From: Luteimonas vadosa
GTDB taxonomy: Bacteria; Pseudomonadota; Gammaproteobacteria; Xanthomonadales; Xanthomonadaceae
NCBI RefSeq assembly: GCF_039543545.1
Contig: NZ_BAABJY010000002.1
Location: forward strand, 558,001-622,000
DNA: 64,000 nucleotides
Direction of reading: 5' to 3'
Below the pieces are notes generated by a model. It was given only the letters and a program-made list of their open reading frames with translations, did not search any database and had not been told where the DNA came from. Each line of letters starts with the position of its first letter. Within the stretch, counting starts at the first letter, position 1. The position numbers and the translations under genes were made by a program. This document shows, in pieces, positions 41,153 to 52,292 of this stretch.

Positions 41153-41175
41153 CGGTGCGCCGGCACCGGTATCAT
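41153..41175 (+). promoter_or_regulatory. Palindrome and -10-like element before carA
   Basis: CGGTGC and GCACCG (41153-41168, 4-base loop GCCG) lie immediately upstream of TATCAT (41170-41175). The element could be a dapB terminator hairpin or a carAB operator over the promoter. It cannot be decided by inspection. Confidence 0.3.
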
Positions 41176-41258
41176 TCCCGCTCGCCTGATTCCTCCCGCC
41201 CCCGGACCGGTTACGACCGCTTCGGCGGCGTTCTGCAACCCGACGTAGGCGAATTCCC

Positions 41259-42380
41259 TTGAACGATCCCGCAATCCTCGTCCTCGAAGACGGCACCGTG
41301 TTCGAGGGAATTTCCGTGGGCGCCGCTGGCCTGTCTGTGGGCGAGGTGGTCTTCAACACCGCGATGACCGGATATCAGGAGATCCTCACCGATCCGTCCT
41401 ACGCCCGGCAGATCGTGACGCTGACCTATCCCCATGTCGGCAACACTGGATGCAATTCCCAGGACGACGAGGCCGGCCAGAGCTGGGCGGCCGGCCTGGT
41501 GGTCCGCGACGTCCCGCGCCGCCCGAGCAGTTGGCGCAGCGAGGTGGCGTTGCCGCAGTGGTTGCGCGACCGCAACGTCATCGCGATCGCCGGCATCGAC
41601 ACCCGCAAGCTGACCCGCTTGCTCCGCGATCGCGGCGCCCAGAACGGGGCGCTGATGGCGGGCGACGTCGATGCCGACCGTGCGCTCGAGGCGGCGCGCA
41701 AGTTCGCCGGCCTCAAGGGCATGGACCTGGCCCGCGAGGTCAGCGCCCGCGAGCGCTACGAATGGCGCGAGGGACGGTGGGACCTGGATCGGGGTGAATT
41801 CACCCCCGGCGGCGGCCGGTTCAAGGTCGTGGCCTACGATTTCGGCGTGAAGCGCAATATCCTCCGCATGCTGGCCGAACGCGGTTGCGACGTCACCGTC
41901 GTCCCGGCACAGACGCCTTCGGCCGACGTGCTGGCGATGGATCCGGACGGCATCTTCCTGTCGAACGGACCGGGCGACCCGGAGCCTTGCGACTATGCGA
42001 TCGATGCGATCCGCGGTTGCCTCGAGCGACGCATCCCCGTCTACGGCATCTGCCTGGGGCACCAGCTCCTGGGCCTGGCCGTCGGCGGAAAGACCGCGAA
42101 GATGAAGTTCGGACACCATGGGGCCAACCACCCGGTGATCGACCTGGACACCGGTCGCGTGGCGATCACCTCGCAGAACCATGGCTTCGCCGTCGACGAG
42201 TCGAGCTTGCCGGCCAACGTGCGCGTCACCCATCGCTCCTTGTTCGATGGCAGCAACCAGGGCATCGCCCTGACCGACGCCCCTGCCTTCAGCTTCCAGG
42301 GGCATCCTGAGGCCGCGCCCGGCCCGCACGACCTGGCACCGCTGTTCGACCGGTTCGTATCCATGATGGAGGCCCGCTGA
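41259..42380 (+). CDS. carA: Carbamoyl-phosphate synthase small subunit
   Basis: Glutaminase subunit that hydrolyses glutamine and passes ammonia to CarB, for arginine and pyrimidine synthesis. The only reasonable start is a TTG at 41259 (MNDPAILVLEDGTVFEG), giving 373 residues. The class I amidotransferase site is complete: nucleophile C265 (YGICLGHQLLGLAVGG) and the HGANHPVIDL and FQGHPEAAPGPHD segments with the catalytic His and Glu. carB begins one base after the stop, so translation is coupled. Confidence 0.96.
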   Translation: MNDPAILVLEDGTVFEGISVGAAGLSVGEVVFNTAMTGYQEILTDPSYARQIVTLTYPHVGNTGCNSQDDEAGQSWAAGLVVRDVPRRPSSWRSEVALPQWLRDRNVIAIAGIDTRKLTRLLRDRGAQNGALMAGDVDADRALEAARKFAGLKGMDLAREVSARERYEWREGRWDLDRGEFTPGGGRFKVVAYDFGVKRNILRMLAERGCDVTVVPAQTPSADVLAMDPDGIFLSNGPGDPEPCDYAIDAIRGCLERRIPVYGICLGHQLLGLAVGGKTAKMKFGHHGANHPVIDLDTGRVAITSQNHGFAVDESSLPANVRVTHRSLFDGSNQGIALTDAPAFSFQGHPEAAPGPHDLAPLFDRFVSMMEAR

Positions 42381-42381
42381 C

Positions 42382-45300
42382 ATGCCCAGGCGCACCGACA
42401 TCCAGACCGTCCTGATCATCGGTGCCGGCCCGATCGTGATCGGGCAGGCGTGCGAGTTCGATTACTCCGGGGCGCAGGCTTGCAAGGCGCTGCGGGAGGA
42501 GGGCTACCGGGTGGTGCTGGTGAACTCGAACCCGGCGACCATCATGACCGACCCGGGAATGGCCGACGCGGTATACATCGAGCCGATCCAGTGGCAGATG
42601 GTCGAGAAGATCATCGCCAAGGAACGGCCCGACGCGCTGTTGCCGACGATGGGCGGCCAGACGGCGCTCAACTGCGCGCTGGACCTGGCCGACAACGGCG
42701 TGCTGGAAAAGTACGGCGTCGAGCTGATCGGCGCCTCGCGCGATGCCATCCGCATGGCCGAGGATCGCGAGCTGTTCCGCGTCGCCATGGCCGAGATCGG
42801 CCTGGATTGCCCGCAGGCCGAGGTGGCGCGGAGCTTCGAGCAGGCGGTCGACATCCAGACCCGCGTCGGCTACCCGACCATCATCCGCCCCAGCTACACC
42901 CTCGGCGGCAGCGGCGGCGGCATCGCCTACAACCGCGAGGAATTCGAGGACATCGTCAAGCGCGGCCTCGAGCTCTCTCCGGTGCACGAGGTGCTGGTCG
43001 AGGAGTCGGTGCTGGGCTGGAAGGAGTTCGAGATGGAGGTCGTCCGCGACACCGCGGACAACTGCATCATCGTGTGCTCCATCGAGAACCTGGATCCGAT
43101 GGGCGTGCACACGGGGGACTCCATCACGGTGGCGCCGGCGCAGACCCTGACCGACAAGGAGTACCAGCGCCTGCGCGACGCATCGATCGCCGTGCTGCGC
43201 AAGATCGGGGTCGACACCGGCGGCAGCAACGTGCAGTTCGGCATCAACGCCCAGACGGGGCGAGTGGTCGTCATCGAGATGAATCCGCGCGTATCGAGGT
43301 CCTCCGCGCTGGCATCGAAGGCGACCGGGTTCCCGATCGCCAAGGTGGCCGCCAAGCTGGCGGTGGGCTACACCCTGGACGAGCTGAAGAACGAGATCAC
43401 GGGCGGCAAGACGCCCGCCTCGTTCGAGCCGGCGATCGACTACGTGGTCACCAAGATCCCGCGGTTCGCGTTCGAGAAGTTCCCGCAGGCCGACGCGCGG
43501 CTAACTACTCAGATGAAATCCGTCGGCGAGGTGATGGCGTTCGGGCGCACCTTCCAGGAATCGTTGCAGAAGGCGTTGCGCGGGCTCGAAACCGGCAAGG
43601 TCGGGCTGGACCCGACCGGCCTGGACCTGTCGAGCGAGCACGACCTCGCCACCCTGCGACGCGAAGTCAAGGAAGCCGGCTCGGAGCGATTGTTCTATGT
43701 CGCCGATGCGTTCCGTGCGGGCATGGACGTGGAGGAAGTGCACGCGCTGAGCTTCGTGGACCCCTGGTTCCTGGACCAGATCGAGGAACTCGTCGCCACC
43801 GAGCGCGATGTCGCCGAAGCGGGCATCGACGCGCTGGACGCCAAGCGCCTGCGCCACCTCAAGCGCATGGGCTTCGCCGACGCGCGGCTTGCCCAGCTGG
43901 TGGGCAGCGACGAGCAGGCGATCCGCGCGCTGCGCCGGGTGCATGGGGTCAGGCCCGTCTACAAGCGCGTGGACTCCTGCGCGGCTGAGTTCGCCACGAC
44001 CACGGCCTACCTGTATTCCACGTACGAGGACGAATGCGAGGCCAGTCCCAGCGACCGCGAGAAGATCATGGTCCTGGGTGGCGGGCCGAACCGGATCGGA
44101 CAGGGCATCGAGTTCGACTATTGCTGCGTCCACGCCGCGCTTGCGCTGCGCGAGGATGGCTACGAGACCATCATGGTCAATTGCAACCCGGAAACCGTGT
44201 CCACGGACTACGACACCTCCGACCGGCTCTACTTCGAATCGCTGACCCTCGAGGACGTGCTCGAAGTCGTCGAGCTGGAGAAGCCCCGTGGCGTGATCGT
44301 CCAGTACGGTGGACAGACGCCGCTCAAGCTGGCGCGCGCACTGGAAGCCAACGGCGTGCCGATCATCGGCACCTCGCCGGACTCCATCGACCTGGCCGAG
44401 GATCGCGAGCGCTTCCAGCAGCTGGTCGACCGGCTGGGCCTCAAGCAGCCCCCCAACCGCATCGCCCGGACCGCGGACGAGGCGCTTGCGCTCGCCAAGG
44501 AGGTCGGCTACCCGATGGTGGTCCGCCCGAGCTACGTGCTGGGCGGCCGGGCGATGGAAGTGGTGCACTCCGATGCCGACCTCGAGCGCTACATCCGCGA
44601 TGCGGTCAAGGTCTCGGAGAAATCGCCGGTCCTGCTCGACCGCTTCCTCGACAACGCCGTGGAAGTCGACGTCGACGTCATCGCCGACAAGGACGGGCAG
44701 GTGCTGATCGGCGGCGTGATGGAACACATCGAGGAGGCCGGCGTGCACTCGGGTGATTCCTCGTGCTCGCTGCCGCCGTACTCGTTGACGCCTGCCGTGC
44801 AGAAGGAGCTGCGCAAGCAGGTCGTGGCTCTTGCGCGCGCGCTGAACGTGGTCGGGCTGATGAACACCCAGTTCGCGGTGCAGGTCGCCGACGACGGGGA
44901 AGCGACGATCTACCTGCTCGAGGTCAATCCCCGCGCGTCGCGCACGGTCCCGTTCGTCTCCAAGGCGACGGGCGTGCCACTAGCCAAGGTCGCCGCGCGC
45001 TGCATGGCCGGCAAGACGCTGGCCGAGCAGGGCGTCACCGAGGAAGTCGTCCCGGATTACTACTCGGTGAAGGAGGCGATCTTCCCGTTCGCCAAGTTCC
45101 AAGGGGTCGACCCCATCCTCGGGCCGGAGATGCGCTCCACCGGCGAGGTGATGGGCGTGGGCCGCAACTTCGGCGCGGCGTTCGCCCGAGCACAGGAAGC
45201 GGCCGGGATCCGGACGCCACCGATGGGCAAGGCCTTCGTGTCCGTCCGGGATCCGGACAAGGTGCGCGTGTTGCCTGTGGCCCGGGAGCTGGCCGAGCGG

Positions 45301-45642
45301 GGCTACGGCATCGTCGCCACCGGCGGCACGGCCGCATGGCTGCGCGAACACGGGGTGGATTGCGAGCACGTCAACAAGGTGATCGAGGGCCGGCCGCACG
45401 TGGTCGACCTGATCAAGAACGGCGAGATCGCGTACATCGTCAATACCACCGAGGGCCGGCAGGCGATCGCCGATTCGTTCTCCATCCGCCGCGAGGCGCT
45501 CCAGCACGGGGTCACCTATTCGACCACCATTGCCGGGGCGAAGGCGCTGCTGCACTCTCTGCAGTATCGAGGCACCGGACCGGTGCTGGCGCTGCAGGAA
45601 CTGCACGAGGAGTTGGGCATGCAACGAGGAACACGCGAATGA
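42382..45642 (+). CDS. carB: Carbamoyl-phosphate synthase large subunit
   Basis: Synthetase subunit of 1086 residues, a tandem of two ATP-grasp halves. Each half starts with a nucleotide fold: VLIIGAGPIVIGQACEFDYS for the first and IMVLGGGPNRIGQGIEFDYC near residue 555. The ATP-grasp loops are TIIRPSYTLGGSGGGI and MVVRPSYVLGGRAMEV. The oligomerisation domain lies between them, and the C-terminal MGS-like allosteric domain (GYGIVATGGTAAWLREHGVD) binds UMP or ornithine effectors. Its TGA overlaps the greA ATG (ATGA). Confidence 0.97.
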   Translation: MPRRTDIQTVLIIGAGPIVIGQACEFDYSGAQACKALREEGYRVVLVNSNPATIMTDPGMADAVYIEPIQWQMVEKIIAKERPDALLPTMGGQTALNCALDLADNGVLEKYGVELIGASRDAIRMAEDRELFRVAMAEIGLDCPQAEVARSFEQAVDIQTRVGYPTIIRPSYTLGGSGGGIAYNREEFEDIVKRGLELSPVHEVLVEESVLGWKEFEMEVVRDTADNCIIVCSIENLDPMGVHTGDSITVAPAQTLTDKEYQRLRDASIAVLRKIGVDTGGSNVQFGINAQTGRVVVIEMNPRVSRSSALASKATGFPIAKVAAKLAVGYTLDELKNEITGGKTPASFEPAIDYVVTKIPRFAFEKFPQADARLTTQMKSVGEVMAFGRTFQESLQKALRGLETGKVGLDPTGLDLSSEHDLATLRREVKEAGSERLFYVADAFRAGMDVEEVHALSFVDPWFLDQIEELVATERDVAEAGIDALDAKRLRHLKRMGFADARLAQLVGSDEQAIRALRRVHGVRPVYKRVDSCAAEFATTTAYLYSTYEDECEASPSDREKIMVLGGGPNRIGQGIEFDYCCVHAALALREDGYETIMVNCNPETVSTDYDTSDRLYFESLTLEDVLEVVELEKPRGVIVQYGGQTPLKLARALEANGVPIIGTSPDSIDLAEDRERFQQLVDRLGLKQPPNRIARTADEALALAKEVGYPMVVRPSYVLGGRAMEVVHSDADLERYIRDAVKVSEKSPVLLDRFLDNAVEVDVDVIADKDGQVLIGGVMEHIEEAGVHSGDSSCSLPPYSLTPAVQKELRKQVVALARALNVVGLMNTQFAVQVADDGEATIYLLEVNPRASRTVPFVSKATGVPLAKVAARCMAGKTLAEQGVTEEVVPDYYSVKEAIFPFAKFQGVDPILGPEMRSTGEVMGVGRNFGAAFARAQEAAGIRTPPMGKAFVSVRDPDKVRVLPVARELAERGYGIVATGGTAAWLREHGVDCEHVNKVIEGRPHVVDLIKNGEIAYIVNTTEGRQAIADSFSIRREALQHGVTYSTTIAGAKALLHSLQYRGTGPVLALQELHEELGMQRGTRE

Positions 45643-46115
45643 GGGCGCCATTGACCTCGACCGGCGCGGCGCGGCTGCGCGCAGAGCTGGAAGAACTGAA
45701 GTCCGTGCAGAGGCCGGCCGTGATCCAGGCGATCGCCGAAGCGCGTGCCCACGGTGACCTCAAGGAAAACGCCGAATACCATGCCGCGCGCGAGCAGCAG
45801 GGCTTCATCGAGGGCCGGATCAAGACGCTGGAATCCGAGCTGTCCCACGCGCAGGTGATCGACGTCAGCACGCTCGATGCCGGCAGCCGGATCGTGTTCG
45901 GCGCGAGGGTGGTGCTTGCCGACGAGGATAGCGGCGAGGAGAAGCGCTACCAGATCGTCGGCGACCTCGAGGCGGACATCAAGCAGGGGCTGATCGCGAT
46001 CTCCTCGCCGGTCGCGCGTGCGCTGATCGGCAAGCACGAAGGCGACATCGCCACCATCGATGCCCCCGGCGGCACCCGCGAGTACGAGATCGTCGAAGTC
46101 GGCTACGGCCGCTGA
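45639..46115 (+). CDS. greA: Transcription elongation factor GreA
   Basis: Stimulates RNA cleavage by stalled RNA polymerase. The 158-residue protein starts at an ATG overlapping the carB stop by 4 bp. The N-terminal coiled coil carries the acidic tip in HGDLKENAEYHAAREQQGF, and the C-terminal FKBP-like domain ends ALIGKHEGDIATIDAPGG. A longer frame that begins inside carB is a shadow. In Xanthomonas this gene lies within the rpf region, between carB and recJ. Confidence 0.95.
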   Translation: MRAPLTSTGAARLRAELEELKSVQRPAVIQAIAEARAHGDLKENAEYHAAREQQGFIEGRIKTLESELSHAQVIDVSTLDAGSRIVFGARVVLADEDSGEEKRYQIVGDLEADIKQGLIAISSPVARALIGKHEGDIATIDAPGGTREYEIVEVGYGR

Positions 46116-46118
46116 GGG

Positions 46119-47063
46119 GTGGTGCGGGCGACCTTCCTGCTGCCCGATGGCGCCAGCTACGGCGCGCAACGGTTGTCGCAGGCAACCGCCCGGACACTCG
46201 GCCGGGCGAACGGCCCGATCGCCACGACCCCGGGTCGACGTGCGCAGCTGCGCCGCCATTTCGCCCTGCCGCCGGGAGATTGGCCGCTTGCCGCGCTCTC
46301 CCGGCAGGGCGACGTCGGGGATGCCGCCGGCGCCGTCTGGTTGCGTGCCGACCCGGCCTTCCTGCGCCCCGACATCAATGGCGTGCGCCTTGTGGCGCAC
46401 GGACCGGCGCTCGGGCTCGACGATGACGAGCGCCGTGTCCTGCTTTCCGTGCTCAAGCCGCTGTTCGACGAGGCCCGGATGGCACTGGATGCGCCCGACC
46501 CGCATCGCTGGTACCTGCGGCTTCCGCCGGACGCCACGCCGCCCGCGTTTTCAGACCCGGGGGAGGCCCTGGGCGAGGACTACCTCGACCACCTGGTCGA
46601 AGGCGGCGACGGACGGCAGTGGCGGGCCCTGCTCAACGAGGTGCAGGTGGCCTTGCACCACCACCCGTCCAACGCCATGCGCGTAGCCCGTGGGCAACCC
46701 CCGGTCAACGCTCTCTGGTTCTGGGGCGGTGGCAGTCTGCCGGAGGCGACGGCAACGCCGCTGCCGCAACACGCGGCGGTCCATGGCGACGACACCAGCC
46801 TGCGTGCGCTCGCCGCTCCGGGCCGGCTGCAGGCCCTGCCGGAACAGTACCCGCGGGAGGCAGGCGATGCCTTGTACGACCTCGCCTCCAGCCGGGACTT
46901 GGCCTGGTTGGACGCGAACTGGCTGCAGCCCGCGCTGGAAACGCTGGACTCGGGCGCGATCGAGGCGCTTGAACTGGACTTGCAAGATGGTCGGGCCTGG
47001 ACGTTGCGGCGCAACGATCGCTGGCGGTTCTGGCGGCGCCCCTTGCCGCGGATGTCCGAATGA
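46119..47063 (+). CDS. Conserved protein of unknown function (sometimes annotated phosphoglycerate-mutase-like)
   Basis: A 314-residue protein with a GTG start three bases after greA. Visible features are AVWLRADPAFLRPDINGVRL, DPHRWYLRLPPDA, LLNEVQVALHHHPSNAMRVA and NALWFWGGGSLPEA. There is no signal peptide or membrane helix. As I recall, homologues next to recJ in Xanthomonadales and beta-proteobacteria carry a name from cofactor-independent phosphoglycerate mutase, but I find none of the metal-binding motifs of that enzyme. Its stop overlaps the recJ start by 4 bp, so a role linked to nucleic-acid or stress metabolism is possible but unproven. Confidence 0.8.
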   Translation: MVRATFLLPDGASYGAQRLSQATARTLGRANGPIATTPGRRAQLRRHFALPPGDWPLAALSRQGDVGDAAGAVWLRADPAFLRPDINGVRLVAHGPALGLDDDERRVLLSVLKPLFDEARMALDAPDPHRWYLRLPPDATPPAFSDPGEALGEDYLDHLVEGGDGRQWRALLNEVQVALHHHPSNAMRVARGQPPVNALWFWGGGSLPEATATPLPQHAAVHGDDTSLRALAAPGRLQALPEQYPREAGDALYDLASSRDLAWLDANWLQPALETLDSGAIEALELDLQDGRAWTLRRNDRWRFWRRPLPRMSE

Positions 47064-48817
47064 GTGCCTTGCCGGCACCGGGGCCAACGATCGTCCGTCG
47101 CCCGACGGCCGAAGGGGGTGGCGACTGGCCCCCCGGAATCCTCCCCGTGCTACGTCGGATCTACGCTTCGCGAGGTGTCCACGGGCTCGAGCAGGCACGC
47201 CCCCGCCTGGCGGGACTGCCTTCGCCGGACACTTTGGCCGGGATCCAACAAGCAACGGAGTTGCTGTCCGACGCCATCGCCACGGGTCGACCGATCCAGG
47301 TCGTCGGGGACTTCGACTGCGACGGCGCGACTGCATGCGCCGTCGCCATCCGCGGGCTGCGCATGCTGGGCGCAACGCACCTCTGGCACGCCGTGCCGAA
47401 CCGCATCACGCACGGCTACGGCCTGTCACCGTCGCTCGTCGACACGCTCGCGCAAACCGGCTGCGCCACGCCGTCGGGCCTGGCCCGCTTGCTGGTGACC
47501 GTGGACCACGGCATCGCCTGCCACGCCGGGATCGCCGCGGCGAAGGCGCGCGGCTGGTCGGTCCTGGTCACCGACCATCACTTGCCCGGCAAGTCTCTGC
47601 CGCCGGCTGACGTCATCGTCAATCCGAACCAGCGCGACGACGCCTTCCCGGCCAAATCCCTGGCCGGTGTTGGCGTGATCTTCTATGTCCTGCTGGGGTT
47701 GCGTCGCCACCTGAGGGCGCTGGGCAGATTGCCCGATCCGGAACCCGACCTGGCCAGCCTGCTCGACCTGGTCGCGGTCGGCACGGTCGCCGATCTCGTG
47801 CCCCTCGATGGGCACAACCGCGCCCTCGTGTCCGCCGGCTTGCGGCGCCTGCGTGCCGGACACGGCGTGCCGGGGCTGCAGGCGCTCATCGACGTCGCGG
47901 GTCGGGATCGTTCGCGGCTGGGCGCCAGCGACATCGGCTTCGCCATCGCGCCGCGCATCAACGCCGCGGGCCGACTGGAGGACATGGCGCTGGGCATCGA
48001 GTGCCTGTTGTGCGACGAACCCGGCCGTGCGCGCGAGCTGGCCGCGGTCCTGGACGGCATCAATGCCGAGCGTCGCGGCGTCCAGCAGGGGATGGTCGAG
48101 GAGGCAGAAGCGCTGGCAGAGCGCTGCTCGCGCGGGCTGTCGGGATCGTTGCCTTCCGCGCTGTGCCTGTTCGACGCGGACTGGCATCCGGGCGTGGTCG
48201 GGCTGGTGGCCTCCCGGCTCAAGGAAGCGATGCACCGCCCGGTGGTGGCCTTCGCGCCGTCCGAACCGGGCAGCGACCAACTGCGCGGGTCCGCGCGCTC
48301 GATCCCCGGCTTCCACATCCGCGACGCCCTGGCTGCGGTGGACGCCGCCGAACCCGGGATGATCGGGAAATTCGGGGGGCACGCCATGGCGGCCGGCCTG
48401 TCGCTGCCGCGCGAAGCCCTTCCGGCATTCGAAGCGGCCCTCGTTGCCCATGCCGAATCCGTCATCGACCCCGGCTTGTTGCAGATGGAGCTGCTCAGCG
48501 ACGGACCGCTGGAGGCGTGCGAGCTCGATCGCCGGCATGCGGAGGCCCTGCGCGACGGCGGTCCGTGGGGCCAGGGCTTCCCCGAGCCGCTGTTCGATGG
48601 TGTCTTCGAGGTACTGGCGTGGCGGCCCGTGGGCACCCGCCACCTGCGCCTCGACCTGGACAGCGGCGCCGGCCGCATCGCCGGCATCCATTTCGGTGGC
48701 TGGAACGGTACGCCGCCTGCACCGCGCATCCGCATCGCCTATCGCCTGCAGCCCGACGACTACCGTGGTGGCGATGCAGTGCAGCTGGTCGTCGTCCACC
48801 GCGAAGACGCTTTTTAG
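47060..48817 (+). CDS. recJ: Single-stranded-DNA-specific exonuclease RecJ (rpfE)
   Basis: 5'-3' exonuclease in RecFOR recombination and mismatch repair, 585 residues. The DHH phosphoesterase motifs are all present: VVGDFDCDGATACAVAIRG (motif I), VTVDHGIAC, LVTDHHLPGKSLPPADVIVN (motif III, DHH), and LLDLVAVGTVADLVPLDG (motif IV). The DHHA1 region has GKFGGHAMAAGLSL, and the OB fold follows. In the Xanthomonas rpf literature this gene is rpfE. It is translationally coupled to the gene before it. A short GGGGC/GCCCC hairpin follows the stop. Confidence 0.94.
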   Translation: MSALPAPGPTIVRRPTAEGGGDWPPGILPVLRRIYASRGVHGLEQARPRLAGLPSPDTLAGIQQATELLSDAIATGRPIQVVGDFDCDGATACAVAIRGLRMLGATHLWHAVPNRITHGYGLSPSLVDTLAQTGCATPSGLARLLVTVDHGIACHAGIAAAKARGWSVLVTDHHLPGKSLPPADVIVNPNQRDDAFPAKSLAGVGVIFYVLLGLRRHLRALGRLPDPEPDLASLLDLVAVGTVADLVPLDGHNRALVSAGLRRLRAGHGVPGLQALIDVAGRDRSRLGASDIGFAIAPRINAAGRLEDMALGIECLLCDEPGRARELAAVLDGINAERRGVQQGMVEEAEALAERCSRGLSGSLPSALCLFDADWHPGVVGLVASRLKEAMHRPVVAFAPSEPGSDQLRGSARSIPGFHIRDALAAVDAAEPGMIGKFGGHAMAAGLSLPREALPAFEAALVAHAESVIDPGLLQMELLSDGPLEACELDRRHAEALRDGGPWGQGFPEPLFDGVFEVLAWRPVGTRHLRLDLDSGAGRIAGIHFGGWNGTPPAPRIRIAYRLQPDDYRGGDAVQLVVVHREDAF

Positions 48818-48909
48818 GCGGGGCTGAGCCCCTGCTGCCGGCTGCCTGCGCGCAGTTGGGAAGCGGCGGGCGCACGCCATGGCCGCTTGAATGGTTCCGG
48901 GCACCCGTT

Positions 48910-49188
48910 TCAACCCGCGAACGGGCGCATCCAGTGCACCCGTTTCGAGAGGCCGAAGCCTAGGAACCACAGGGTCAGCGTCGACAGGAGCGGCCAGGGT
49001 CCTTCCACTACCGGCAGCAACCCATGAGTCCGGGAGTTTTGCGTCATCTCCACGATTCTGGCCTGGTGAAGGCGGCCGACCGGAAACCCCGCTTCGGTCA
49101 GGTCACGGATGGCCGCCCACCAGCGCCGGGCGAATCCCAGGATCGCGACGACCGCGGCCCGATGGGTTCGGCTTCGTGGAATCCCCAT
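48910..49188 (-). CDS. Hypothetical small membrane protein or remnant
   Basis: A 92-residue frame (MGIPRSRTHRAAVVAILGFA at its start) with one hydrophobic segment near the C-terminus (PWPLLSTLTLWFLGFGLSK) and the ending VHWMRPFAG. I do not recognise it. Its first third runs antisense to the LytTR fragment, so only the C-terminal part from about residue 47 may be real. It may be the remains of a gene lost with the rpfD region. Confidence 0.25.
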   Translation of the reverse strand: MGIPRSRTHRAAVVAILGFARRWWAAIRDLTEAGFPVGRLHQARIVEMTQNSRTHGLLPVVEGPWPLLSTLTLWFLGFGLSKRVHWMRPFAG

Positions 49189-49324
49189 CATCAACCTGGA
49201 TAAGGTCCGCTCGATCGAACCGCTGGAGACCGACGATGCGCGGTTGCACATGCGCGAAGCCGCGGTGCTCCCGTGTTGCGGTCGCTCCCGCAAGCACCTG
49301 CGCGCCGGCGCGGCCGAGGCATGA
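49109..49324 (+). pseudogene. LytTR-domain remnant, probable relic of rpfD
   Basis: The frame encodes RWVRLRGIPIINLDKVRSIE, PLETDDARLHMREAAVLPCC and RSRKHLRAGAAEA. This matches the last 50 residues of LytTR DNA-binding regulators (pattern FVRxHRSxIVNLDxVxxIEP ... ARLHLRDGxVLPxSRxxRxxLRxRL). The upstream part of the domain and any sensor or receiver domain are missing, and no SD is present. In Xanthomonas the LytTR regulator gene rpfD lies exactly between recJ (rpfE) and prfB, so this is best read as a decayed rpfD. Identification rests on motif and position. Confidence 0.55.
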
Positions 49325-49388
49325 AGGGGGAGAGCAGGGCGCCTGCAACTGGTAACATTCGCGGTCTTTCGCCACGGCCGCGCACGAG

Positions 49389-50517
<1,129 letters not shown>

Positions 50518-50590
50518 CGCCACGGCGCCACGCCTACTATCCTTGGCGCGGCCGATGCCGCTCCTGCACCTCGCACCCGACGAACTCCCC

Positions 50591-52102
<1,512 letters not shown>

Positions 52103-52292
52103 CCGCCCCGCGCTCCTGGATGACAGGCATGGTCAGGAAGTGACCGTCTGGCCCCATCATTCGCGTATTCAGGTAGATTAGGCGGCGATTCCCCCATTCA
52201 GGCGAAGGGCACGAGACTTGCTTGCCACCTGTTCACCCGGCGAGACTGTCCGGGCCCACCCCCGGGGGACGCTCTGAAGGAGCGACAGTCAC

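Larger units (their letters stand above)
48818..49388. other. 571-bp gap between recJ and prfB
   Basis: Apart from the LytTR fragment and the doubtful minus-strand frame, the gap holds a small hairpin after recJ (GGGGC/GCCCC, 48820-48832) and two copies of GCACCCGTTTC (48901 and about 48937). No intact gene is seen. Confidence 0.5.

Noticed and set aside
44763..46115. 450-codon open frame ending with greA
   Set aside because: Its first 292 codons run out of frame through the end of carB. Only the part from 45639 matches GreA.
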